Source: Terebella lapidaria (lineage: Eukaryota; Annelida; Polychaeta; Terebellida; Terebellidae). Taken from it: 64,000 nt of DNA. The position numbers were made by a program, and so were the translations under genes. Under the pieces are notes generated by a model that was not told where the DNA came from, made no database searches, and was given only the letters and a program-made list of their open reading frames with translations. Each line of letters opens with the position of its first letter. Position 1 is the first letter of the stretch. Shown piece after piece: positions 36,791-50,115 of this stretch. The stretch spans positions 27,813,667 to 27,877,666 of the forward strand of contig OX424568.1 of NCBI GenBank assembly GCA_949152475.1, in the 5' to 3' direction.

Positions 36791-38155
36791 ACACATATAA
36801 ACCGTGTAACACACCAGCGAGAAATCCAACACCTACAGTGCGCCAGCCGATCAGGAACCAATGGTGCATGCCTCATTAATTTATGCAGATGATTTATGTA
36901 CTAGTATTGTGTTCAATACATGAACGTAGGTGTTACAAATATATTTGTAAAAACAATACCAATTGTGGTTACATGGCATGGCCATCAGTGAAACAACATT
37001 TGAAACTGCATTCATATCCACATAATTTATAAGTTCAACACCATATCCAGATATAATATCCAGACTCCAGAGCCAAAGGAATGGATGTACTGAGTGCTTT
37101 GTTTTTTCAAATCACTTCAATGACGGCTTACCCTAAACTGCAATATAGGTTAATCATCATTGTGATGCGTTGCGCAAAATACCGGGGGGTCATTGGTATT
37201 TTGCCTAACACAAAGCAATGACATACTAGTATTTCAAGGACATTTTCCTTGAAGTAATGTAATTACGTGTACGAAAAATGAATACATTGAAGGAGGGTGT
37301 AGGTGTGTTGTTTTATTCTGATCATTCTATTTCGGTTCCTTTCAGCCATTATATTACCTTGAGGATGTATTGAATGCTTCTCATGCCCCTGCAACTTCGC
37401 CCCCTCCCACCGTACCGTAAATGATGATATCTTTTCACAATAGCATAATAAAACCGCTTCACAGAGCCTGATAGTGAACACACCACGCGACAGTTCTGGT
37501 CAGTGCAGTGAAGATTATTAATTACAAGGCTGTATCATGCAGGAAAATGAAAAATAATTATAGAGGTAGGCCCGAACCATTGCAGGGAAGGGGCTGGTCA
37601 TTCGATTACTGGATTGAATATGAATTTACCTGCCCCCCTCGATTTCTCATTGCGTTGCGTTGCGTTGCGCAAAGTACCATTAGCCCTACCCACGAACTGA
37701 GCTAACCGGCAACCTGCTGATTTCACCAGAAGCTCAGCACGAAAAAAACTGTAGTTTACACATTTGTCTATCTCTGGTTAAGTCAGTGTAGCTTTTGATA
37801 TTAATTGTCGGGCTTTGTTTTTACTCAAAAAGTATTTCATTCTAGATTTCATATCAACATAACTGGTACAATGCTAGTCAAAGGTGGACTGGACAAGCTT
37901 ATAAGGGACATCACACTTATTTGATTCAGGGTATACTCAATTATTCATTGATTTTTTAAACTGGGAATTACTTATTCAAAACCAACAGCCAGGAACATTC
38001 CACTTTTTAGCCCCGACCCTTTGGTGGTGCAAAGTTTTTAGTACATTTTCCATTCTGAATAAGTAAAATTCGACTGCATCTACCGGCTGACATGTTTGCG
38101 CACAAAGCGTGTCCTGTCATTTCAATTACGCTACCGACACGTTAAAGAAGGACCA
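36791..38155. other. No gene recognised; repeat-like DNA
   Basis: AT-rich. GCGTTGCGTTGCGCAAAGTA recurs alone at about 37655-37675, the same motif as in the 540-bp repeat. From about 37700 the sequence is similar to 45590 and 48350 (a CAGAAGCTCAGCA...ACAACTGTA block), so it belongs to the dispersed block described at 38300. Confidence 0.5.
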
Positions 38156-38159
38156 CGCG

Positions 38160-38292
38160 ACAGAAATGTAAGTATGTAATGTAAGAATGTAATGTATGTG
38201 ATGTAATGTAAGAATAAGAATGTAAGTAATGTAAGTATGAATGTAATGTAAGTATGTAATGTAATGTAAGAATGTAGGTAATGTAAGAGTGA
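38160..38292. repeat. AATGTAAG-type microsatellite
   Basis: About 130 bases of imperfect TAATGTAAG / TATGTAATG repeats. Confidence 0.8.
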
Positions 38293-38299
38293 CAGGAAG

Positions 38300-39140
38300 C
38301 CACTCTTCAATGGAGATATGTTAGTCGATTCAATACAACATAATTGATTAAAATCAGGATATGAGGTTCTTTACTTTGGGAAGATTCTGCTTGTGAAGAT
38401 TTCATTTCTGCTCACTAGTTGACGAAAGTGTGTCCAGTATGAAAAGTATGGTTTTTGTAGTGTTATTAATTTTATTAAACGCTGTTATTTCGTTTGAAAT
38501 TTTGGTACGATTGTGTCATAACACCAATGCAGACACGGGGTGTCGGTTGTTAAAAATATCAAGCTAGACTCTAGTTCAAATATGAGAAAGAATGAACGTG
38601 TTCATCAAAAGTAAAAATGCGATTGAATGTAAAGATTACACTGCAATTCACTTACACGCATACTGCAAATCTTACTTGCAGTTCCCCCTTTGGCTAATCA
38701 TGGATATTTTTTCACTAAATTCTGATGGACATTTTATCTAATTATGTCATACCAATCATATTTCTCGTTAACGTTACGTCTGATGTTTACGTGTAATTAC
38801 GTATCGATAGTTATTCGACAAAATTAGGTAGATTCGAGCGCAGTTGTACTTTGTTGATAATTTCAGCAAATTGTATTCGACAGTTTTATCGACTTATTAT
38901 AAAGACGACAGTCTAACTGAAACAGTTACACAGTATTTTTTGTAGCCATGTTTTTTTTCTCTCAAGAACTAGGCTCAAAAACTATTTTGGTGACGCAAAA
39001 CCCTTCAGCAAAGGACAAAAATCTTTTTGGTGCAATAGAAACTTCTAGTCGTGACCTGTTATATCAGGTTCAGTCTGTTATATCCAGTTGTTTCTCACAG
39101 CACCCCACAGTCCAATGTACGAAAAAGAAAAACGAATTCG
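38300..39140. repeat. Long dispersed repeat, copy 1
   Basis: Closely resembles 49090-49700: both hold GGCTAATCATGGATA, ATGGACATTTTATCTAAT, GCAAATTGTATTCGACA and AAAACTATTTTGGTGAC in the same order. Together with the segment from 37700 it forms one of three copies in the window. Confidence 0.6.
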
Positions 39141-39149
39141 CCAATGAAT

Positions 39150-39900
39150 CTAGGTGATAGCAGAGATCCTGTAGTCAACAGTGTCTCGTATGGTGTGAAG
39201 GAAATATACAACCTGTTAAAAAACATAGTGAACGTAATTTGTGAAACTGTGAGTCCAAATCAGAGATTCTCCAAAAAATCGGTCAAATTGGAGTAAAACT
39301 GAACGTCACGCAACACAAATTGACCGATCAATCAACGAAGATTGAAGAACTCCCCTTTGCAAATAAACATTTGCAAGAGTGTACAGAACTCCTGGATCAA
39401 TGGTTGACACGGGCGGAAAGGTCACCAGTGACCTTAGAGAATACACACTCTCTGCAGCTGCGCGTAGTATGTGCGACAATATAGTTCCAACAGAAACACT
39501 AGAAACCATCCAAGGACACATTATAAGTTCAAGCCCTTACTGAAAATACCATGGAGATAGGAGACGAAGACATGAAAATGGTCTCACCGAGGCACACATG
39601 ATGGGGAGAACTGGTCCACATCAACCCATCGTCGCCCGATTCGAGAAGAGTAGTGTGACCATAGTGATGCAAAATCAGCAAAATCTCGATGGTAAGCCAT
39701 ACAGTGCACACATTCAGCTGCCACGAGAATTGGAAGACGGAAACAACTTATACCAATAATGAAGGAAGCTGAACAACGCTAATAAGACAGTAACAGGGGC
39801 AAGGGACAAGTTACATGTTGATTCGGAGAAGAACCAAGTAATCAACCACAGAAATGCCACCAAGAATAAGTCGGAGGTCATGGAATGAGCATCTGAGACG
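39150..39900 (+). pseudogene. LINE ORF1 (Transposase_22-like) remnant
   Basis: Translating across several frames gives a coiled-coil-like stretch (QHKLTDQSTKIEELPFANKH), then TGPHQPIVARFEKSS and YSAHIQLPRELEDGNN, and, after a shift, PIMKEAEQR and GARDKLHVD. This is the order found in L1-type ORF1 proteins (coiled coil, RRM-like domain with a P-I-V-x-R-F block, C-terminal domain). Stops and frameshifts interrupt it, and no ORF2 follows. A degenerate RNA-binding chaperone ORF. Confidence 0.6.
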
Positions 39901-40609
39901 CAAGTTGTGTGGGCTCCACCTCGTAATCTAGGAAGGAAGTCAGTTCAAAGGTATCAAAGTGACAGAACACGAATTTCGCCATACTCTCCCACACCCTAAA
40001 GGACCTAGCCACAATGAGAAGCGTTTTTGTCACAACAGGAAAGCTTTAGTTGGAGTAGAAGTATTCATGGTATTAGTAACAATAAAAATTAGCCCAAGGG
40101 CTAAGAAAGGTTACCGGAGAAATGCTTAGCTTTAAACCAAAACATTTCTTTTATCAAAATTGTCATATTGACCCTTCATGGTCATTGAAGGTGAAATTTA
40201 AGATTACCATTGACACTGCAATATGATTTCCCATTTGATATTGTCAATATTTAAGGTCTATCTTGAAGTGTTTTACGAGTTTACTTCATACAGCTTCCAT
40301 ACGTGAGTTCGGAAATGTTTTCAGGTTAGGTAAGTGGAATTGGGTCAGGGTCAAGTGGTATAAACATAGCCAATCCATGCTGTCCCGCTACCATTGTCGA
40401 GTCACTGTCACCAACACAATACCAGTTCAATATTAAATACTTTGTTTACGAGTTCACCGCGTCACGTTTGAACTTGGCGCGTATGAACGTTTTGTTTATA
40501 CAACTTGACCTGACCTAGAAACATTTCCGAGCTGACTGATCATGAAGGAAAAAAGGGGTCAAAGGTCAAATTCAAGGTCATAACAATATTCACCATATAT
40601 TATTTCATG

Positions 40610-41239
40610 TATGTAAGTATCGATCTGTTACCACCAATACAGTCAGATTTTGAGGATGCCAATAACAAACGTAAAATACAACATTTTGCAATAGAAACAA
40701 AGCCCGACCAAATAGTTTATCCAAAGACACACTGGCGTCATCAGGGGCAGACAGTGAGTTAATTATAGTTGTTTCTACTGTACACCTGATGGAATCAGTA
40801 TACAACTGCCCAACAACCTATGAAAATAACTTGGAAATCCGAAACAAGCCCCATGAAACAGATATATGACAAGTACATAAGTACCTAATCACAAGCCCGA
40901 AGGCTACTGAGTTGATGGTATCCTCGGGGACAGATTTAACGTCCGCCAGCAGTGACACCGACTCAGTGGTATGAATGTAAGTATCGATCTGTTACCACCA
41001 ATACAGTCAGATTTTGAGGATGTCAATAACAAACGTAAAATACAACATTTTGCAATAGAAACAAAGCCCGACCAAATAGTTTATCCAAAGACACACTGGC
41101 GTCATCAGGGGCAGACAGTGTGTTAATTATAGTTGTTTCTACTGTACACCTGATGGAATCAGTATACAACTGCCCAACAACCTATGAAAATAACTTGGAA
41201 ATCCGAAACAAGCCCCATGAAACAGATATATGACAAGTA
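40610..41239. repeat. Two direct copies of a ~266-bp unit
   Basis: GTAAGTATCGATCTGTTACC begins both copies (about 40612 and 40976), which are almost identical to their ACAGATATATGACAAG ends. Their reverse complement, more diverged, appears at about 45795-45985 in the long dispersed repeat. Confidence 0.8.
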
Positions 41240-41309
41240 GATATATGTTCACAATTGATTCCCAAGCCGTTAAGTTGATAACTAACAATATATTAGCCAT
41301 TTTGTGCTC

Positions 41310-42240
41310 CGATCTTGAGAATAAGGTCAAAGGTCAAGTCCAAGGTCATGAGAATACTCAGCATATACAATTTTCTACATGTACACAACCCATACCCAAA
41401 CTATAGAGTCGATAATAAACAAGATATTAGTCATCTTGTGCTCTGACCTTGAAAATAAGGTCAAAGGTCAAATTCAAGGTCACAACAATGTGCAGCATAT
41501 ATCATTTCCTATATGTCCACAATTGATTCCTGAGCTGAAAAGTCGATAATAAGCAAGATATTAGCCATTTTGTGCTCTGACCTTGAAAATGATGTCAAAG
41601 GTCAAACTCAAGGTCACGAGAATATTCAGCATATATCACTTCCTATATGTTTACAATTGATTCCTAAGCTGTAAAGTCGATATTAAGTGAGATATTAGCC
41701 ATTTTGTACTTTGACCTTGAAAATGAGGTCAAAGGTCAAATTCAAGGTCAGCAAAATATTCGGACTATACCATTTCCTATATGTGCACAATTGATTCCTA
41801 AGCTGTAAAGTCGATAATAAGCGAGATATTAGCCATTTTGTGCTCTGACCTTGAAAATGATGTCAAAGGTCAAACTCAAGGTCACGAGAATATTCAGCAT
41901 ATATCACTTCCTATATGTTTACAATTGATTCCTAAGCTGTAAAGTCGATATTAAGTGAGATATTAGCCATTTTGTACTTTGACCTTGAAAATGAGGTCAA
42001 AGGTCAAATTCAAGGTCAGCAAAATATTCGGACTATACCATTTCCTATATGTGCACAATTGATTCCTAAGCTGTAAAGTCGATAATAAGCGAGATATTAG
42101 CCATTTTGTGCTCTGCCCTTGAAAATCAGGTCAAAGGTCAAATTCAAGGTCATGACAATAATCAGCATATATCATTTCCTATGTGTCCACAATTGATTCC
42201 TAGTCTCTAATCTCAATATTAAGTGAGATATTAGGCATAA
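41310..42240. repeat. ~130-bp tandem array in element A (7 units)
   Basis: Each unit contains TGACCTTGAAAATGA, then AGGTCAAAGGTCA, then TCAAGGTCA, followed by CAATTGATTCCTAAGCTGTA and AGATATTAGCCATTTTGT. A dimer of about 269 bp is duplicated (41577-41845 and 41846-42114), apparently identical, showing a recent duplication. Confidence 0.85.
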
Positions 42241-42702
42241 TGTGTCCAATTATAAAGCATAGGAGTGTTTGACATGGGAAAGTCCCATTTGGGGCCAGTC
42301 GAGAAAATGAAAATGGCCGCCACAGGCAGACCGGCGATTCGGGGGCAACGAAACTTATACATGTCACAGAGGTATATGAGGGTAATCATTTGAAACAAAA
42401 ATCTCCAAACTGTCCGAACAGTTTTTGAGAAAAAGGCCGCCAAAGTCAGAAATCGAACATTTTTCGTCGAAAATGGCCGCCATTTTGACAAAAAATGCGA
42501 AAATAAAAAAAACAAAAAAAAAATACCCTCTTTTCAAAATATTTTCAGGCATTGTTGTTCAAAATTTCAGAAAGATTCATCTGTAAACTTTAAAGATAAA
42601 AATGTGGACGGAAAACGCCGACGACGCCAACGCAGACACCGACGAAGGACGACGGACGCAACGCCATGCCAATAGGTTATCGGACAATAGGTCCGGTAAC
42701 CT

Positions 42703-43860
42703 AAAAAGAACTTTCCTCACGAATCAAAAGGTTTTATTGCAACAAAAATGTTTTGGCATTGCTCATTTCTTGAGAAACAAACTATGGCTACAAGGGGACA
42801 TTTTGTGACTGTTCCAGTTAAAGCTGCTGCCTTCGAAAACAGCCAATATTTTTTTTAAAACTATATTTCACAATAAACATGTGAAATTAACTGAATGACA
42901 CCTACTCACATCAAATATTATGGCTACAACCAGTCTTTTAGGGGAATCTTGCTCATTTGAGCAGGTGGTTCACACGTCAATACAGGAACTGTATCCATCA
43001 CACGCAGATGTAAACAAAGCATAAAAGTTCAAAATGGACTGACAATTCCACGCGCACCATCGTATATCACTGATTATTTTCTCATAATTACACTATATAT
43101 GCAGATACAAACGGGAAAATGTGCTCGATTTGGACTTTTATAGACAATTTGGACATTTGTTAACATTCGTGCTTGATGGATACATCTCGTTTGTTCATAT
43201 ATACAAACCTGGCATAAAAAGTGTGTTAAAACGGATGGAAAAACGACTCGGACGGGCTGTAATCATCAAAATCAATGTGCTTATGTTTTGTTATATCGTA
43301 TTAGATGATTTGAACTGAAACTTAGTTTTGAAAAAAAAATATTGCATACATTCGAAGGCAGCTGCTCTGAACTGTCATCTTCATAATAAGTTGATAAACC
43401 TGTCGATTACAATTTGCCGAAATATACACATATCCTCAAACATTCATCCGATACCTCTTGAAGCGTAATTACATGTGAACATCAGACATATTGTTAAAAT
43501 ATGATTCGTATGACTTAAATGAAGTATTTCTCAGAATGTTGTGAAAATGACCATGAATAGCCCGGGGGAATTGCAAGTATCTTTCCTAATCTTGATATTC
43601 ATTCTCATGCACAATGCATCATATTTTCTAGTGATAAAAACCCCAAATGATCCGTGTTGCAATGAAGACGAGGAAAGAGCTTGGAATATCTCTATGTACG
43701 ATGCACTATTTCTCTGATGTCCATTTTATTGTCGACAAATGTGTGCCTATTTTTACCACTTATTGAATATTATATTTGCATATTTGCAAGGCTAGTTTGT
43801 TCATGATTGCATTGTTGCTTCCCTGAATAAAAAAACTTTGTATCGTCATTTCAATCAAAA
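42703..43860. other. No gene recognised
   Basis: AT-rich unique-looking DNA. A 65-codon frame at 43121-43318 has no recognisable domain. Confidence 0.5.
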
Positions 43861-44725
43861 ATATTCCAATGAAAATTAGCCAAAGTCTTGATGTGTTCTG
43901 AGATTTACGCCATACAGCTCCCACTATGAAATGGAAAGTATATGAAAAGTAAAAATAAAAATGGAAAAAAAATGGAAAAAATGGAAAAAATAAAATGTTT
44001 GGTTTTCCGGCTGGAAATGATCTAGATCGAGACTTAATTTTGGACCAAAACTTTTGTTCTTGCTGGTCCTTCAGGAAATCAAAATGACCGCCACATACAG
44101 ATTGGCAGCTCAAAGACAACGAAACTCATACAACTCACTGGGGTACATTTAAGGAGTCCTATGCATCAATTTGAGAGAAAGTTTGCAAATAGATTTCGAG
44201 AAAATTTTTCAAGATTTGTAATTTTTCAACAACAAAAAAAGACCGTTTTGACGTTTCAAGGTCATCAAAGGTCAAATTCAAGGTCACCACTGAAACCGTA
44301 ATATTTATTTGCAATCGAATGTGCAAATATTTAGGCTCTATTAAAGTGTTACTCCGCACAGCTCCCATTATGAAGGAAAATGTGGATGAAATCTAAAATA
44401 AGGCTGTCAAATTTTATTTTTGCTGGAAATGGCTCAAAATGAATAGTGACTCAATTTGAGATATATTTTGTTTTGATGACCCATCAAAAAATCAAAATGA
44501 CCACCATCTGCAGATTCGAGAGCAAAGAAACTCATGCAAGTCACAAAGGTGTACATATGGGGAATCTTTGAAAAAAAACTCAAAACTGTCTGAACAGTTT
44601 TTTTTTTTTAGAAAATGGGCGCCGAAGTCCGAAATTGGCCGCTTTTTATTTCAAATGGCCACGGTTTTGACAAAACATGTGAAAATGAAAACTATAAAAA
44701 GGTCTCCCTCTTGAAATATTTTCAG
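43861..44725. repeat. Element A-like fragment
   Basis: Shares with element A and with 46690-47180 the GGTCAAATTCAAGGTCACCA block, the TCCCATTATGAAGGAAAA block and AAAATGACC(A/G)CCA stretches. The ends are not defined. Confidence 0.55.
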
Positions 44726-44749
44726 GTACATTTGATTTTAACCTTGCAA

Positions 44750-46340
44750 TCCTTGCAATAACGACTACGTCGACAGTTCCCATAGCTATCGGGCTCGACA
44801 CAGGGCTAATTAACAGTACTTTAATGAAGCATTTCATGTATGATAGCCGGATTCCATTCGGCGGACTAGTTAGGACCTGGTCATAGTACCTGGTCAAGTA
44901 ATCGCGTCGCCCGCCGTGACCGTGCCGCAGTATACGTTACGTATGTTTTCCAGGTTTCGTTTCATCACAACACCGTGAATCACATCCTTGAGATAGGAGC
45001 ACGGCTTTTGCATTGATGTATTACTATCACACTTATATCGGACTCTGGTATTATGCAGATAATATTTGCTGTTATTTGGAAGGGTCAAACTCCAAACACT
45101 GCAAGATCAGCTTCTTAATATAAAACGTACCTGTACATAATTGCTTGCATTGCTTATGCACTAATCTCGAAATGTACCAGTCATCAGCAGTGGCTGGCAC
45201 AGAAATGGTCAACTTGACTGGTACATAATATATATCTCTATTAATTCGCATGTATTTTTTTTTTGTTAAAAATGCTGACCTATTATACATGCCTATCCAT
45301 TATCCAAATGTCAATCCACTTATTAGACAAAAAAAAAGTTTTGCAGAATGAGAGAGCAAGTGGAATGTTCCGTCATTTCGACCCTTTACCGTCTAGATGA
45401 CATCGTTAGTAAGGAAACTGATACCACTGGAGTGAAACATCCCTCAAAATCAAACTGACAGTCTCAATATCAAACTGCCCCGAGCCAGCTGAATACGGAA
45501 AGTAAAGCTGTCAATTTTTCCTTGCACTCGGTGTGAACGATTGCATGTTTTGCTGCTAATTAGTTTACTAGTTTACGTTTTGCTGAATCCACTAGAAGCT
45601 CAGCAGAAACAACTGTATTTTACACATATGTCCACCTCTGATGACGTCAGTGTGGATTTTGATATACATGGTCTGGCTTTGTTTCTATTCCAAAAGTATT
45701 CCATTCTAGATTCAAATCGGCATAATTGGTATAAAATTTCATGCTAGTCAAAAGTAGACCAGAGACGCCTATAAGGGACATCAAACTCAACATGTTGGGC
45801 AGTTATATACTAATTCCCTCAGGCGTACAGTAGTAACATTTCACACATTGTCTGCCCTTGATGAGTCATTGGATGATTTATTTGGTCGGGCTTCGTTTCT
45901 ATTCCAGAACGTTGTATTTTACATTCGTTATTGGCATCATCAAAATCTGGTTGTATTGGTGGTAATAGGTTGATACTTACATTCACCTTTGTTCTGGAAA
46001 TGTATTTACCTTTGCCCCGACATTTTGGTGGTGCTACATTTTTAGCACATATTCCTTGTCTGAACATAGGCAGTGCCTGCAGGGCTGACATGTCAGCCTG
46101 TACACAAAAACGTGACCTGACATTTCAATTACCGACTCGTTAGAGAAGGAACACGCGACAGGAAGCCATTCTTCGATAGCATGATTGGAGATGTGTAAGT
46201 TAAGAAATGACAATGATTTGTCAATAAACATCATTGGTTGAAATCATGTAAAAAGCTTCTAATTGGGGGAAGATATGCAATCATGAACAAATAAACCCTT
46301 AAAATATTTCAATATTACCCAACAAGAGGTCAAAAATAGG
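44750..46340. repeat. Long dispersed repeat, copy 2
   Basis: Matches 47330-48900 through blocks such as ACCGTCTAGATGAC, GAAACATCCCTCA, AGCTCAGCA(G/A)...ACAACTGTAT and GAACACGCGACAGGAAGCCATTCTTCGATAGC. No coding frame is kept between copies. Confidence 0.6.
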
Positions 46341-46559
46341 CACATATTTGTCGATAATAAGAAAGACATGAAAAAAAAACGCGCAGGCGTTAATGGAGTT
46401 ATTCCATGCAATATCATCATCAGTTGTTTGTTGCAACACAAACGAACCATTCGGGGAATTTTATAACCAAAAAATAGAGTGAACTGCTCATGTTCAAGAA
46501 CAATGAAATGCATATACCACACAGGGGTACATTTATAGAGCCATATTTTCCAGTGTGGC

Positions 46560-47185
46560 TTCGGATATAAATTTTTGGCCGGGCTTTGTTTCTATTCCAA
46601 AAGTTTTTTATGTTATGTTTTCATTGGTATCATTAAAATCTAGTTATCAGCGGTAATAGGTTGATACATACATTCCTATGCATCAATTAAAATAAAAATA
46701 CCGAATAATTTTTTTTTTTAAATGATCACCATAGTACCAAAATCGTAGTTTTTTGACAAAAAAATACTTTTGACCTTTCAAGATCATCGAAGGTCAAATT
46801 CAAGGTCACCACTGAAACCGTAATATATCATTTTCCATTTGAATGTGCCAATATTCAGGCTTTATCTTGGATTGTAATAGGAGTTTACTCTGTATAGTTC
46901 CCATTATGAAGGAAAAAGTGGATGAAATGGGTGAAAAAAATGACCCCTGATAAGGGCGGTTTTTTTTTCAAAAAATGAAAATGACCACCATATGCAGACC
47001 GGCGATTCAAGGACAACGGAACTCATACACGTCACAGAGGTACATATAGGGAATATATTGAGACAAACATGTCAAAACTGTCTAAACAGATTCGACCATA
47101 AACTTTAAAAAATAAAAATGTAGATGAAAGCAACGCCATGCCAACAGCTATTGGCCCAAAGGTCTAGTAACCTCGAAATCATAGC
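46560..47185. repeat. Element A-like fragment
   Basis: Contains the AAGGTCACCACTGAAACCGTAATAT block shared with 44280 and ends in CAACGCCATGCCAACAGCTATT, a diverged form of the element A tail. Confidence 0.5.
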
Positions 47186-47329
47186 CATTGATTAACTTAC
47201 ATACCTCCAATCATGTTGTTAAAAACTGGCTTCCTGTCACATGTTCCTTGTCTAACAAGTCAGTAATTGGAATGTCTGGACACGTTTTTGCATGCATACT
47301 GACGTGCTAGCCTGGTAGACACTGCTCAT

Positions 47330-49720
47330 ACTCTTTTATTCAGGTGAGGAAAATGCGCCAGAGACATGATACACCATCAAATGTCAGAGCTTGAAAGTGA
47401 AATGCTCCAGGCTGTTGGATTTCTATGATGAATGGTTCTGCAAGTAGCGGCGGCAAGAATAACATAGTTGCATCACACAACTTCATGAACGAGACTTTTA
47501 CGTTAGAGCCACCAGCATTCCCATATTGTGTGCTTTCCTGATTTCGTTTCATCACAACACTGCGAATCAAATCTTTGAGTCAGGAGCACAGTAATTGTCT
47601 TGATACATTACTATCATCTTTATATCAGAACACTACAGAAGAATGCGTCTCAATATAAAATATGCCCGTAGGTCATGATTCTTTGCAATGAATAAGCACT
47701 TATCTGGGAATGCAACAGTCATCGTTGGTGGCTGGCACATATATGGTCAGTTTATTCGCAATTAGTTGTAATATATATTATCAAAACAAGAACACCTATA
47801 TTTGCATGTCCATTATCCAAATGTCAATCCACTTAGTGGACAAAAATTCACTATAAAATTGAGTTTTGCAAAATGGGACAGAAAGAGGAATGGCCTGTCA
47901 TTCTGACCCCATTACCGTCTAGATGACTTCGTTAGCAAGCCAACTGACAAGACTGGAGGGAAACATCCCTCAGTGTCAAAATCACCGTTTAGAAAGACAT
48001 TTTATACCGGAATATAATGGGGGAAAACATCCATCATTGCACAAACCATTACGAACTAGTGAACAGAACTGGCAGAGCTAAAATAGTAACTGGTGTAAAC
48101 TCATATAAACATACTCCTGGTCGTCGTGTAACACACAACGTGGTCATGAGGATGTACGTACATACACGAAACACCAACAGATTCCAAATTGACTCAGTTA
48201 TTTAACAGCAATATATTTGCAGCAACATTTTTGGTGCAGTCCCAGCTCAATACTGAAAGTAATGCGCTAAGTTTTTTAATGCACTTGGTGTGAAGAGTGT
48301 TTTTTTTTTCTGCTATTCATCTAAAAATCTCATTGAGTTGGCCTTTCTGTTGATTGCACCAGACGCTCAGCAAGAACAACTGTATCTCACACATATGTCC
48401 ACTTCTGATGACGCCAGTGTGTGGTGTGGCTTTTGATATAAATAGTCGAGCTTTGTTCTACTTCAAAAGTATTTAATTCTAGATTCATATCGTCATAACT
48501 GGTATAAAATCTCATGCCATTCAAAGGTGGATTGAGGAGTATAGAGGACATTGAAATTATTGATTCATTATTTACCTTTGTTCTACAAATTATTTATTGA
48601 TTTTTGAAACTGGGAATTCTAAAAAAAGTCTTCCAACTTTAAAACCAACATTCCAGTTTCAAGCCCTGGCAAGTTGGTGGTGCAACATATTTTAGCACAC
48701 ATTCCGAATCTGAGTAAGTAAATATAGGCTGTGTCTGCAGGGCTAACATGTCAACTTGCAAACACAAACGTGTCCTGGCATTTCAATTACTGACTCGTTA
48801 GAGAAGGAACACGCGACAGGAAGCCATTCTTCGATAGCATGATGTGTAATCAATGGCTATGATTTGTCAATACGACATCATTGATTAAATTTGGGGAGGA
48901 CATGCAATCGTGAACAAATAAACCCTCAGAGTAGTTCATTATTACCCAACAAACGGTCAAAAATAGGCACACATTTGCCGATAGTAAGAAAAACATTAAA
49001 GAAAACGTACAGACCACTTGAGGAATTTTATCACCAGAAAATACAATGTATTGTCCTGGATAACTTCACGCCATCGTGAGATACTTTACAGAGGCCAGTG
49101 GCAAGTTTTATTACTTTGTACTGAACAATCACCATTTTATTGAGGTTTACCATCTCTGTTGGCCAGTTGATGAAAGTGAGTCCAGTATGAAAACTCGATG
49201 TTGTTACATGATATTATTTCGTTTGATAATCTGGTATGATTTGTCATATCATACAAAAGATAACGAATACTTTTGGTTGTTCAAAGATATCAAGCTAGAT
49301 TCTACTTCGAAAGTAGAAATGTGAATGAATATCAATTAAGATTGGGAAAGATACTTGCATTCCCCTCTTGGCTAATCATGGATAGATTTCACTAAATTAT
49401 GATGGACATTTTATCTAATCAATGTAAGTATCAATCTATTACCACCAGTACAGCCAAATTTTGATGATTCCAAGTCATACCAATCATATGTATTGAGAAA
49501 TTGGGGGAATTTGAGCGCAGTTGTACTTTGCTGATAATTCCAGCAAATTGTATTCGACAATTTCATTGATTTATTATGAAGATGACAGTTTAACTTAAAC
49601 AGTTACAGTGGCTTCTTAGCCATAGCCTTTTTCGCAAAAACTGGGCTCGAAAACTATTTTGGTGACATAAAACTTTTATCAATGACAAAAATCTACGTTC
49701 CAACTGAAACCGTCCTGCTG
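47330..49720. repeat. Long dispersed repeat, copy 3
   Basis: The most extended copy. Its left half matches 44750-46340 and its right half matches 38300-39140. The part at 48066-48260 matches the start of the window. Only short non-conserved frames; class unknown. Confidence 0.6.
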
Positions 49721-49744
49721 TAACAAAAACATCAACAGGAATTT

Positions 49745-49905
49745 GGATTGTGCCCACGGATTATCTTGAATAATCTGTGGGCACAATTTAACAATTCGTG
49801 GGCACAATTTAGTATTTCGTGCGCACGAAATAGTAAATCGTGCCCATGGGTTGTTAATTCGTGGCCATGATTTGTTAAATTGTGCACACGGTTTGTTAGT
49901 TCGAG
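49745..49905. repeat. GTGGGCAC minisatellite with hairpin
   Basis: Short repeats of TTCGTGGGCACAATTT in both orientations. GTGCCCACGGATTAT at the left pairs with AATAATCTGTGGGCAC across a four-base loop. Confidence 0.65.
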
Positions 49906-50115
49906 CTCCGTACCCTCCGAAATATATTTAGATATTTCTGTGCAAAATTTCTGAAAGATTCGCCTGTAAACTTTAAAGATAGAAATGTGGACGGACGACG
50001 GATACAATGCCACGAAAGGAAGTTATCGGATACATTATTATCTGTAGGTCTGCCACTTTTAGGTCTGTATGTGTTCAAATGAAGCACGAGAAAAATTAGG
50101 CCAAGGGCCAAAGAT

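Larger units (their letters stand above)
40108..42702. mobile_element. DNA-transposon-like element A with internal tandem array
   Basis: The left end AGGTTACCGGA (40108) and right end GTCCGGTAACCT (42691-42702) are inverted repeats. Just inside the right end AGGTTATCGGAC pairs with it to form a terminal hairpin. Ahead of the left end is the palindrome TTAGCCCAAGGGCTAA. The interior holds two copies of a ~266-bp unit (40610 and 40974), a 130-bp tandem array, a segment with ATGGCCGCC repeats and a GACGGACGCAACGCCATGCC tail. It has no coding capacity, so it is non-autonomous. Relatives lie at 50116 and, in fragments, at 43860-44720 and 46690-47180. Confidence 0.65.

Noticed and set aside
43121..43318. 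65-codon plus-strand frame in AT-rich DNA
   Set aside because: No domain, no conservation within the window, length expected by chance.
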